Assembly (NCBI RefSeq): GCF_024679245.1
Contig: NC_090188.1
Location: 38,111,492 to 38,175,491 of the forward strand
Length of the DNA: 64,000 bases
Direction: 5' to 3'
Origin: Pseudorasbora parva
Lineage: Eukaryota > Chordata > Actinopteri > Cypriniformes > Gobionidae
The notes under the pieces were generated by a model. That model was given only the letters and a program-made list of their open reading frames with translations. It was not told the origin of the DNA and made no database searches. The translations under genes and the position numbers were made by a program. Shown here one piece after another: positions 23,008 to 33,500 of this stretch. How positions within the stretch are numbered: the stretch's first letter is position 1; each line of letters starts with the position of its first letter.

Positions 23008-23605
23008 CGCGCCTCTCGATAGTTGAAAACAGAAGGCTAGATAAGTTAGATAATTTACTTTATAAAGTTTTAAATATGGATATTTTTCTTACACAAATGT
23101 TCCACTTCTCTTCAGAAGGCCTTTATTAACCCGGAGCCGTGTGGAGCAGTTATATGATGGATAGATGCACTTTTTTGGACTTCAAAAATTACCCAACAGT
23201 CACTGCCTTATAAAGCTGGAATGAGCAAGGACATTTTTAATATAACTCTGTAACTCTCTAACTCTAATACAACTCCGTTGCTCAGTAACGACAGCGAGCG
23301 TGAAGGCGGAGAAATGCATAGCGTTGCTCCCGTCACTTTTATATTTTTGTTTCTGAACCGTTGGTTTTGTTACCAAAGCTTCAGTACGTAATTGCGTCTA
23401 TCTGCTGCGAATGTGCTGCAAATGTTCTAAAGAACTAAAGACGAGCAGAAATGAGATTTACAGCTCTCTGCTAGCAGTACGTCAGTGACGCTCACATAAA
23501 ACACACATTTTTATCAAATCATACATCATTAATAGCGGTTCACTTCCACAATTGGAACACAATTCGGACTTGGGTATGATTCACGGGTGCGCCTAACCCT
23601 AACCC
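23008..23605. other. Intergenic DNA, nothing recognised
   Basis: Moderately CpG-containing DNA between two MITEs. No exon or bounded repeat was found. Confidence 0.35.
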
Positions 23606-23608
23606 TAA
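23592..23608 (-). repeat. Short interstitial telomere-like tract
   Basis: CCTAACCCTAACCCTAA, about two and a half vertebrate telomere hexamers, directly at the MITE insertion point; its last TAA is the TSD. Too short to mean more than a chance or relic site. Confidence 0.6.
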
Positions 23609-24217
23609 GGCCCCGTCCACACGGAGACGCGTTTAGCTGTATATGTAGAAATTTTTTTACCGTATCAGCGTTTCGTCCACACGGATCCGGCGTTTTGGAA
23701 CCGGGTCCCAAAGTGGGTAAATCTGAAAACGATCTTCCGTTTTCGTGTGTACAGCGAATCCGTATATTTTCTGAAACGGTGATGTCATCACACTACGTCC
23801 AGCACGATGAAAGAGGTGAAAGAGGTAAGGGATAGAACTACGGGCACTGGGCATGCGCACATCAATAGTGCATCATTTAATTATCGTACCTGCATTATTG
23901 TAAGGGTATGTTTAGGTTAGGGTAGGTGTAGGCATTAATAAAACACATCTGTTAAGTAGCAAATGTATTTATTGTTATTTTATTGTGAGATTTTGCCTCA
24001 CCTCCTACCACTGCTATACCCCTGCTAGCCACAACTCTTCTTCTCCGTTTTTAGTGTATTTCTGTGGCAGAATTACAGCGCCACACACTGGCCTGGCATG
24101 CAAACTACATCGTTTTTAGTCAGTTTCGGTAATCCCGTGTGGACGCAGATATTTCTTGAAATGAGGGGGGGAAAAAAAATCGGATTGGGAAAGTGCTGGC
24201 TTCGTGTGGACAGGGCC
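23609..24217 (+). mobile_element. PIF/Harbinger-like MITE, copy B, intact
   Basis: 609 bp with TIRs GGCCCCGTCCACACG and CGTGTGGACAGGGCC and the trinucleotide TAA on both sides (23606-23608, 24218-24220). The interior matches copy A at 21381-22460 in inverse orientation and provides the uninterrupted reference. The frames of 67-82 codons inside are incidental. Confidence 0.8.
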
Positions 24218-24220
24218 TAA

Positions 24221-24870
24221 GACCGCGTTCACATCATGCAAACGAACTGAACTCTGACGTCAATTGAACTCGGGTGCTCACCAAAAGTACTAGTGTGAAA
24301 GCACTCTGAGATGCACCTTACAACCAACTTCTTCACAGGTTAGTGACATCACAGACCATAAAGTTCAGTAGCCCCGGCCACTGATTCCCGCATGAAGTAA
24401 ATAACAGTAATAGGTAAATAACAGACCTGATGCTAACACCGGATTGAGCAACTAAGTGATTGACATGCCTTTGAACAGTGCAAAATGTTGTGCAGTGGCA
24501 GCTTGTTGAAAAACAGTCGCTGCATTGGATTTGCAGAGAGCCTAAAAAAAAAAAACTAAAAAAACAACGTTGTTCCTTCTATATTGTTCAGAAAAAAAAT
24601 CTGAATTGTGAGGGGAAAATAGTCACAATTATCTTTTGTATTCTGTGGTGCAAAAAAAAAAAAAAAAAAAAGAGAAAAGAAAAGAATTGCGTGGGGGAAA
24701 AAATGTAATTGAGAGAGAGTCAGAATTACAAGATATAAACTCATAATTATAACAGGAAAAAAGTTCATATCAAAATTTGCAATAATTTTTTATGGTGTAA
24801 GTTAGCATCCATTGGTTTGCAATGACATGAGTTAATTGTTATTCATTTTTGTGTGTCCCTTTAATAACAG
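24221..24870. other. Intergenic DNA, A-rich runs
   Basis: Contains poly-A runs near 24545 and 24652 and a 24225-24310 stretch beginning GACCGCGTTCACATC that resembles a repeat terminus. A 76-codon lysine-rich frame here is a by-product of the poly-A runs. Confidence 0.35.
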
Positions 24871-24996
24871 CATTTTCTAAATATGGACAAAGTGCCTCTA
24901 CAAACAGTGACAGTGGTTGTGAGTTGAAGCTCACTGACAGACAGGGAGACCTCAGGGACACAATCAGCACATCTCTGCCCTATCTCACCAAAGACA
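24871..24996 (+). CDS. Candidate internal coding exon (126 bp)
   Basis: A pyrimidine-rich stretch ending TTTAATAACAG precedes an open segment of 126 bp that ends in ACA followed by GTAAGTT, a near-consensus donor. In the phase where the exon contributes 2 nt to its first codon and 1 nt to its last (symmetric phase 1-1), 41 codons are open, including CELKLTDRQGDLRDTISTSL, while the other two forward phases meet stops or are less protein-like. I do not recognise the protein. A 42-codon open window can occur by chance, so this rests on the combination of both splice signals, phase symmetry and composition. No neighbouring exon was identified. Confidence 0.3.
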
Positions 24997-26546
24997 GTAA
25001 GTTATGAGCTGCACAAAGCTGGAATTGATGGCACCATACGGCTATTTGGAAACTGCCTGTTTTCAAGGCTAAAGCATGACAATACCGACAGTAACCTTTT
25101 GCAGGCGGTGCTTACAAAGATGCGAGCAGCCCACATAACCGACGCCAGGGAATCCATAATTGTGTGGGCAGCTACAGTACTGTACAATATATGGTGGGAG
25201 TCATTACATGCATCGGGTCATTTTGTAGGACCATCTTCTTGTTCTGTGGTGTTCGTTTTTATTTAAATACAGTCGGAGAGAGAGGCTCCTCCAATTAGAG
25301 TAATACTTTTTCTCATCCTCAATCGTTGTTCACTTATGGTGCATTTCAACTATGTGTAGGCTAGTATATGTCTGAAACAAATGCATTTTACACATCAGTT
25401 TATAATTACAGAAAATGAACTACTCTGAGAATCATAAATAATGAATGGATGAATATGAGTGTGGATCTGTCCTAAATAACTGGCACACATCCTCCCCTTG
25501 TGGCTTCTCTTGGTACTGTAAAATAATAATGAGAAATTGTTCATTTCTGAAGAAAATACCAAACACATCTGTATAAATCCCTTTTTACTGCCATACGACT
25601 TTTAAACAGTGATTCTTAACGAATAAGTCCAAACCCAAAAATTAAATCATGAGCCGCAGTGAAAACTATTGATAAATAAATGGAAATATTAACATGCAAC
25701 CAACCATAATCAATTATAGACTAAATGCATTTAAATAGGTTAAATTGTGTCCTATGTTTTGATATTTGCAATGAGAATAAAAATGTCTTGTGCAAACTGA
25801 ACTGTGAAACATAAAAGAAGACATTTTGAGAAATGGCTCCATGTTTTTGTACATAAAATGGAGGTTGATGGTCACCAAAATACTTTTGTTCTTCAAAATG
25901 TCTTTGTGTGCATGTTTCACAGGTTTGCATGGAGGCTAATTGCAAATATATAATAAAAAAATAAAAGCTATTGCAAATTTTTATATCACAATTATGAAAA
26001 AAGCAAGATAGAAAATCTGCAGTCTGAATTGTGATTTAAAATGTGCAATTACCGTATCATGGCGAAAAACAAAAACAGAATCGCAAGATATAAACTCAGA
26101 TTAATAATAAATAGTGAGACGCAAAACTTCCTAAAACATAAAACTTCTATAAGGCAGGTTCAGTTGCAATGAGAATAAAATGTCTTGTGCCAACCACAAT
26201 CATATGGTGAAATATTGCCTGCCGAAACATAACACAAAACATTTGAAAAGATTTGCAGATTTGCAAACATTTTCCTATTCAATCTATTTCATGTTCATTT
26301 TTTACATGTTTAGTCCTATGCAGTTAATAGTAATACTAATAGATTTTGAATGTTTATAATTTAATTTAATTTAACTCCTAACTGTCACCCCCTTTTAAAA
26401 AAATATACTATCCAAACCTAAGTGGTTGTAATTCAAGAAAGCTTTGGATCTAAGTTTGGTCTTGTTCTAAAGACACTTAAAACTTTAAAATGAAAGTATG
26501 AAAAAGTTATGAAAGTTTAAATTTAATTGTACTGTACCAAATATTT

Positions 26547-26547
<1 letters not shown>
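24997..26547. other. Intergenic or intronic DNA, nothing recognised
   Basis: AT-rich sequence. Minus-strand frames of 60-74 codons at 25002-25187 and 25714-25945 lack domains, and I leave them out as genes. Confidence 0.35.

Positions 26548-26589
<42 letters not shown>
26548..26589. repeat. (AT)n microsatellite
   Basis: About 20 uninterrupted AT dinucleotides. Confidence 0.95.
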
Positions 26590-26596
<7 letters not shown>

Positions 26597-26904
26597 TATT
26601 TATTATTATTATTTTTAACTAAATATTTACTATAAAATTACTATAAAATCTAAGTCATTTGTCTAACCAAGTTGTGTTCCAAATTTCACAAAAATTGAAG
26701 TTCCCATGAGATTTTGTCTAGGCTCTGTACCAAAAATAGCCACCGGGTGACAAACATTCCATTGCATTTTTTAAATGCATTCTGCTGTAACAAATTAATA
26801 CATTTCTATGCAAATATCACTTCTATCACAACATTTTGGACCTTGAGATTCAGACCTTTGTTTTGTTAAATTTGAAAAGGTTTTTGATTATAAATGATGA
26901 AACA

Positions 26905-27311
26905 TGAACGACGAGGAGCCTGACGATCGCGTGTCAAACTGCTGAAATCATGTGGCGATCCGAATCATGAATCGATACGCTGATTCATAACCGTTCGAAT
27001 CTTTGTTTTAAAATCGGCCCATCACTATAGAAGTCGTTATTTAGTTGTTTTTTTTAAACTATTCTTGTGTCTTCATAAAATGATTGTAGAGCCGCTGTAG
27101 TGAGATGGGCTTTGTAACGACGTCTTTAGTGCCTTTATGGGTCTTGAGAGAGGAAATGACATTGGTGTCAATGAAGGCCTTTCTGAGCCATCGGATCTCA
27201 ACACTAATATCTTCATTTGTGTCTGAAGATGAACGGAGGTCTGACAGGTGTCGAACGACATGAGGGCGAGTAATTAATGAGAGAACTTTCATTTTTGGGT
27301 GAACTAACCCT
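26905..27311 (-). mobile_element. GGGTTAGTTCACCC-family repeat, fragment 1
   Basis: On the minus strand the segment starts at 27311 with GGGTTAGTTCACCCAAAAAT and continues through ATGTCGTTCGACACC and CATTGACACCAATGTCATTT, a sequence familiar from very many cyprinid loci. The same sequence recurs at 27345-27636 and 42586-43240. Reading frames that cross it are repeated with it and are not host genes. Confidence 0.75.
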
Positions 27312-27344
27312 GTTAATGCTACGGTCTTTCATGAACACTCAAAT

Positions 27345-27636
27345 ATGGGTCTTGAGAGAGGAAATGACATTGGTGTCAAAGAAGGCCTTTCTTTGTTTTG
27401 ATATCGGCCCATCACTATAAAAGTCGTTATTTTTAATTTTTATTTTTTTTAACTATTCTCATCGCTTCATAGGAAATTACATTGGTGTCAATGAAGGCCT
27501 TTCTGAGCCATCGGATCTCAACACTAATATCTTCATTTGTGTTCTGAAGATGAACGGAGGTCTGACGGGTGTCGAACGACATGAGGGCGAGGAATTAATG
27601 AGAGAACTTTTATTTTGGGGTTAACTAACCCTTTAA
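27345..27636 (-). mobile_element. GGGTTAGTTCACCC-family repeat, fragment 2
   Basis: A second, shorter copy in the same orientation starting next to fragment 1 and ending ACTAACCCTTTAA. Part of its interior (CTTTCTTTGTTTTGATATCGG) shows a deletion junction, so the copy is rearranged. Confidence 0.7.
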
Positions 27637-28404
27637 AGGTTCTAAACTGGGCTTTTTACAGTGATGCGATAAAATAAAAAATGTTCCCCCCAAAAGACCC
27701 TTTTTATTGAACAGATCAAAAGCCATTTTGGTAATAACCAAAAGCACCTAAATAACATTTTTCCATTATATAGAACCTTTTGTGGAATGCAAAGGCTCCT
27801 CACTAAAAATAAATAAAACACATGTTGGATTTATATGATTTAATCATGTAGATCGGTTCCACTTTGAGACCCTGCCTCTTTAATCAAATCATATTTTGTT
27901 TTTGTATGTTTCTGTGGTCACTTGACTGATTAATAAGACTGTACTAGCTTTCTTTAGCCATCAATAGCACATAATGAACATATCTATGCATGAAATGCTC
28001 TTTAATGACATGAGCTGTCTCAGTCCACAGCCTAAGCAATCGCTCCGCTCTTCTCCACTATGGTAACCCAGTATAATTTATATGGTTCTAATTATTACAA
28101 CATAATTAAACATTAAACACTTTTTAACAATATAAAGTCTCCCCCTTATCTAATTTTGCCCAAAAAACACATAACATAACACATACGTTCAAAAATGTTA
28201 CTCTTCCCGTCAAGTCCCGAGCAAAGCTGGGAACTACAGTTTCAGCAAAAATCATTTTCAAGTACTTGATTGGTTCACATTCACCCCAAATAATGACATC
28301 TAGTAGATTGAGAAAGGTTAATCGAAAGCAAATAAATCACCTTTAGAAGAGAAACACAAATGTGTTGCGTATATAACAAATAATATATATATCAATAATA
28401 ATGA
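27637..28404. other. Intergenic DNA, nothing recognised
   Basis: No supported exon or RNA gene. The 61-codon minus-strand frame at 28318-28503 overlaps the next MITE. Confidence 0.35.
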
Positions 28405-28590
28405 GTAAAAAACAACCCAATGTTGGGTTAAATATGGACTAACCCAGCAGATGGGTTGTCTTAAGCAAATATTTAACCCAACTGCAGGATTAAAACAACC
28501 CAATCGCTGGGTTAAAACAACCCATTTGCTGGGTTAGTCCATATTTGACCCAACATTGGGTTAAAACAACCCAGCATTTTTTAGAGTGTA
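28405..28590. mobile_element. Palindromic AACCCA-motif MITE
   Basis: Two inverted halves: CAACCCAATGTTGGGTTAAA and ATGGACTAACCCAGC on the left against GCTGGGTTAGTCCATA and AACATTGGGTT on the right. The right end CAGCATTTTTTAGAGTGTA is a terminus I recall as very common in fish. The left terminus is incomplete. No coding potential. Confidence 0.75.
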
Positions 28591-29367
28591 AGTAAATTGG
28601 ACAATGTGTGTTTTCCTGTTCTTCTTTATGGAACCATCAATGCCAATAAACAAGCTTTATTTTAAGAGTGTGTGCTTTGAAAATGTTGGGTCCAGTTGGG
28701 ATCCACTGTTTTAGAAATACCTCTTTTCTTGCTGCCATAGTTTGAAAGCGTTATTTAAACCCCACAAATCCCAGTCTTTTACACTCCTAGCAGAAGAGAT
28801 ATCGATTCAAGCTAAATAGGTAGTGAAATATCCGCTCTGTGCCAGAGAGCTCACTATACAGAGGATATTTTTTGCAAGATTTGTATATGACAGTCTAGAC
28901 AAACAGGCTGACAGCATCCTCTTTCCTGATTCCCGTTAGTGGCTGAGAGCTTCTCCATGCATTGGTAGGAGTGGCAGGTTTTCCCGCTGTGCCACAAATG
29001 TTTTTTCCAACAGCCCAGAACCCAATCCAACTGTGGAAAACAAACAGCCCAAAGGCGCCGATAGAGGAAGAGACTGAATCAATGGCCCTCTGGGAAACGA
29101 AACCTCATTGTTTCTACTGTCTCGCAGAAAGTCAAACAGTCTGAATGTATAATTACAATCTGCAGTGTGATTTCTGGCGTGTTAATTCCGTGTGTGTCAG
29201 AATAACTGCTGACATCATTTATAGTCACCACCATTGTTTCATGTTTTGCAAAACACAACTGGTTACACTAAACACACAGTTAGATCAACCGCTATTTATC
29301 TGAGTGTACACTTTCACCAAAAACAAACCAGATTCTCAAAGTATCCTTTTAAAACCTATTAAAACCA
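28591..29367. other. Intergenic DNA, nothing recognised
   Basis: A 60-codon frame at 28962-29144 has no domain or splice support. No repeat boundaries were identified. Confidence 0.35.
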
Positions 29368-30087
29368 CTATTCTTTGTAAACCCTAGAAATGGTTGTGTG
29401 TGAAAATCCCAGTAAAGCCCCGTTCACACTGCGATTCCGGCAAATACACGGATAATGCGACCCGGCATTTGTTCCCGGGCCGCTAGATTTGGTCCATTCA
29501 CACTGCCAGCGAAATACTGTAATATGTGCGCTTTCACACACAACCCGTAACGGTCCCGGGTCGAGTTGACACGTGACATCCTGATGTGACGTATAATGGC
29601 GAGCGATCTCAGCTTCAGCGCGGATAGTAAGGAGCTCCGTGGTCTCGACTTGTGTCCAGTTTGCGCACATTTCTGCTTGTTTAATTTTAATTTATTTTGT
29701 ATACGAACACTCTCTGCGTTTAAAACACCGACTAGCTCTTCTGGCACTGCAGGGTTGTGTTATTGAAGAAACAAGCTCTAGGAGTCGCATGATAACTACG
29801 TACACGTTGCGGCATTAGTTTCGGCTTTTGTTCACACAGCGCTCTTCCCGGATTGAACCCCGCAATATTACTAGGTCCCCGACCCGGGTTCAATTCGGTA
29901 ATCAATTCCGGGATGTGGTTGCTTTCACACAGAAGGCGACCCAGCAATGTTTCGGGAATATTGCGGGTCCGACGTGCAGTGTGAAAGAGGCTTAACTGAG
30001 CAGATTGTGAAATACTCAGACCGGCTCGTCTGGCACCAACAACCATGCCATGCTCAAAATTGCTTAAATCACCTTTCTTTCCCATTC
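29368..30087 (-). pseudogene. Tc1-like transposase N-terminus, interrupted
   Basis: The first exon-like part begins MGKKGDLSNFEHGMVVGARR and continues to the TTA at 29995-29993; the second part, from 29415, reads LLGFSHTTISRVYKE and then a stop. This is the N-terminal helix-turn-helix DNA-binding region of Tc1-like transposases. The two parts join in frame once the MITE and one copy of the TTA/TAA duplication are disregarded, which shows the frame was intact when the MITE landed. Nothing of the DDE catalytic domain remains, so the gene is dead. Confidence 0.75.
29416..29992. mobile_element. 577-bp MITE inside the Tc1-like transposase
   Basis: TIRs read AGCCCCGTTCACACTGC on one side and AGCCTCTTTCACACTGC on the other, with the trinucleotide TAA at 29413-29415 and 29993-29995. 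GTTCACAC-type TIRs and a TWA TSD suggest PIF/Harbinger. Interior CpG-rich blocks (CCCGGGTC, CCCGGGCC) are partly mirrored. No transposase. Confidence 0.8.
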
Positions 30088-30257
30088 TGACATTCAGTTT
30101 GGAGTTCAGGAGATTGTCTTGAACCACACCCCTAAATGCATTGAAGCAACTGATTGGTTGATTAAATAATAACATTAATGAGAAATTGAACAGGTGTTCC
30201 TAATAATCCTTAAGGTGAGTGTATATGTGTATATACAACCTGAGATGTTAATATAAT

Positions 30258-30594
30258 TGTAACAAGTTCGATAGAGTAAGGAAGGAAGAGGACACGGGGG
30301 TCGGCAGGACTGTTGATGCTTTTTATTTTCAAACTCAATCTCAACGTGCACACTTCAGTGTGTGTCTGTTTTCTCATATGCTCAGTCTCAGTTTCACTTC
30401 CGGGTCTCGCATCAACAGTCCGACTCTCTCTCTTCCTGGTCTCCGGTTCCGCTGGTGTTTTATCCCGTCTCCGCGCTCATTACTAGAACAAGAGACAGGT
30501 GTTATTAATCTGCGTCCAACCCACTCACTTACCGCTCGTCCCGCGGCCCTCTCTCCCGCTGCAGACCTCGCTGAACCACGCCCCCCTTGCCACA
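30258..30594 (-). repeat. 3' LTR (337 bp)
   Basis: In element orientation it starts TGTGGCAAGGGGGG and ends AACTTGTTACA. It carries AATAAA (plus-strand TTTATT at 30322-30327) about 65 bp from its end. Relative to the 5' LTR it lacks 32 bp between two GGGTC pentamers, the signature of slippage or short direct-repeat deletion. The gag-pol stop codon lies inside this LTR. Confidence 0.95.
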
Positions 30595-33500
30595 TACCCC
30601 CACCGCCCGACTCAGGCCGGGGAGCCGTCCGGCCTGCAGCCCCCCCCCCCCATTTCTGGAGAGGAAATCGGCCACAGCCATCTGAGCACCCGGCCTGTGG
30701 ACCACCTTGAACTTAAACGGCTGGAGAGCCAGATACCAACGGGTGATCCGCGCGTTGGTATCCTTCATGCGGTGGAGCCATTGGAGAGGAGCGTGGTCCG
30801 AACAGAGAGTGAACTCCCGCCCCAGGAGGTAATAGCGGAGGGTGAGAACGGCCCATCTGATGGCCAAACACTCCTTTTCTATGGTGCTGTACTTAGCTTC
30901 CCTCTTGGAGAGCTTACGGCTAATGTACAGCACCGGCCGCTCTCCCCCCTCCACCTCCTGGGCCAGGACTGCGCCCAGCCCCCTGTCCGACGCGTCAGTC
31001 TGCAACAAGAAAGGGAGAGAAAAGTCAGGGGATTGTAACAGCGGCCCGCCACATAGAGCAGCCTTTACTTGGGTAAAAGCCTGTTGACACGGCTCCGTCC
31101 ACTGGACCGTATCTGGTAGCCCCTTTCTAGTAAGATCAGTCAAAGGGCTGGTGAGGTCCGAATAATTTGGTATAAACCGTCTATAATATCCCGCCAGCCC
31201 CAAGAACTGTCTTACCTCCTTTTTGGTCTTGGGCCTCGGACAGGTTGCAATTGCGGCAGTCTTATCAATTTGGGGACGCACCTGTCCATGACCCAAGTGG
31301 AAGCCCAGATACCTTACTTCCACCCGCCCAATCGCACACTTCTTCGGATTGGCCGTGAGCCCCGCTCTCCTCAGCGACCTCAGGACCGCCCTCACATGCT
31401 GCATATGCCGCTGCCAATCGTGACTATAAATCACTATGTCATCTAGGTACGCAGCAGCATATGCAGCATGGGGACGCAAAATCCTATCCATGAGCCGCTG
31501 GAAGGTTGCGGGCGCCCCGAACAAGCCGAAAGGAAGCGTGACAAATTGGTGTAATCCAAACGGCGTGGTGAAAGCTGTTTTTTCTTTGGACAATGGAGAC
31601 AAGGGGATCTGCCAATAGCCCTTTGTTAAGTCCAGCGTCGAATAAAATCGAGCCGTGCCTAACCGATCAAACAGTTCGTCAACCCGTGGCATTGGATACG
31701 CGTCGAACTTCGACACAGCGTTCACCTTGCGGTAGTCCACACAGAACCTGACCGAGCCGTCTGTTTTGGGGACCAAAACTATCGGGCTCGCCCAGTCACT
31801 GTTGGACTCCTCGATTACTCCCATGTCGAGCATTGCGCCTAATTCGTCCTGAACTACTTTTTTCTTGTGTTCAGGCAAGCGATACGGCCGGCTGCGAACT
31901 ACCACGCCCGGCTCGGTCTCGATATGGTGCTGAATCAAGTCGGTACGTCCCGGTAGGGGCGAGAACACGTCAGCGAACTCCGCCTGTAATTTCGATAAAT
32001 CAGCGAGTTGTAACGGTGAGAGGTGATCTCCCCCTGGGGCCAACGCGACTGATTGCGCTTTAATGCTCGCCTCTGGCCCGAGATCATCCTCTCCCCCGAT
32101 CACCGTTGCCAACAACACCGATTCCACCTCATTCCATTTTTTAAGCAGATTGAGGTGGTATATTTGACGTGCCCCGTTCCTATCGGATCGTATCACTTCA
32201 TAATCGAGCTCTCCTATCTGCCGTGCGACCTCAAACGGCCCCTGCCACTTTGACATTAATTTTGAGCTCGACGTTGGGAGTAGAACGAGCACTTTCTCTC
32301 CCGGTGTGAATTTGCGTAGTTTAGTACCCCTGTTATATGACCGGCTCTGGCGGTCCTGGGCTTGCAACAAATTCTCCCTAGATAGCCGCCCCAATGTGTG
32401 GAGTTTTGTTCGCAAGTCCATGACGTACTGAATTTCGTTTTTAGCCAACGAAGGCCCCTCCTCCCAAGTTTCTCGTAGGACGTCCAGCACCCCCCGTGGC
32501 TGTCGCCCGTAGAGAAGCTCGAAGGGGGAAAACCCCGTGGAGGCTTGCGGGACCTCGCGCACAGCAAATAAGAGGGGTTCTAACCACCGATCCCAATTTT
32601 TGGTGTCTTCCTGTACGAATTTACGGATCATGGATTTAAGAGTGCGATTAAATCGTTCGACCAAGCCGTCTGTTTGTGGGTGATAGACGCTGGTTCGAAT
32701 GGATTTAATGCCCAATAATCCGTATAATTCGCTTAACGTGCGTGACATAAACGCCGTGCCTTGATCAGTGAGGATTTCTTTCGGAATCCCCACCCGGGAG
32801 ATCAAACGAAACAGTGCGTCCGCAACACTCTTCGCCGAGATGTTGCGGAGAGCCACTGCTTCCGGATATCGTGTTGCGTAGTCCACGATAACTAGCGCAA
32901 AACGATGTCCGCGTGCGGATCGCTCTAATGGCCCGATGAGGTCCATCGCAATTCTCTCGAAGGGGACCTGCATTAATGGTAGGGGGCGCAATGGCGCTTT
33001 TGGGGCGGCCAGTGGGTTCACCAACTGACATTCAGGACAAGACGCGCACCACCTGCGCACATTGTCATGAATGCCTGGCCAAAAAAATCGGGTCATTAAA
33101 CGATTCAGCGTGGCCTCCTGTCCCAGGTGGCCCGCCATCGGGTTAGAGTGAGCCGCCTGGAAAAGCATTTCCCGGCGGCTCTTTGGTACTAACAACTGGG
33201 TTGTATCCACTTTTGTCTGAGCGTCTTGGGTCACTCGATACAACCTATCCTTAATTATGGCAAAATAAGGATACGTGACGGGCAATGCGGGTTGGAGGGA
33301 CTGACCGTCGATAGTGCGGACCTGTTGGAAAGCATGTTTTAGAGTCTCATCTTGGGACTGCTCCAGAGGGAAGTCATCGCGGTCCGAGAGAATCAGTCTC
33401 TCAACCCCGCTCGGTTCCCCTGAAGCTGTTCCCAAGGGTCCCGTATCAGTCTCGCCAACCTGCACTCGCACCGCCCCGTTCCTAGCCTTGTTTCCCCAAG

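Larger units (their letters stand above)
29368..30228 (-). mobile_element. Tc1/mariner-like 5' end with a nested MITE
   Basis: On the minus strand a terminal sequence (TATACACTCACCTTAAGGATT, from about 30228) leads to an untranslated region with GGAACACCTGTTCAATTTC and a transposase start codon at 30087. The coding part is split by the MITE at 29416-29992 and stops soon after it at about 29368, where homology to a transposon appears to end. The rest of the transposase and the other terminus are absent. Confidence 0.65.

Noticed and set aside
23592..23608. Chromosome-fusion scar from a telomere-like tract
   Set aside because: Only two and a half hexamers; expected by chance in a genome and part of it is the MITE target site.
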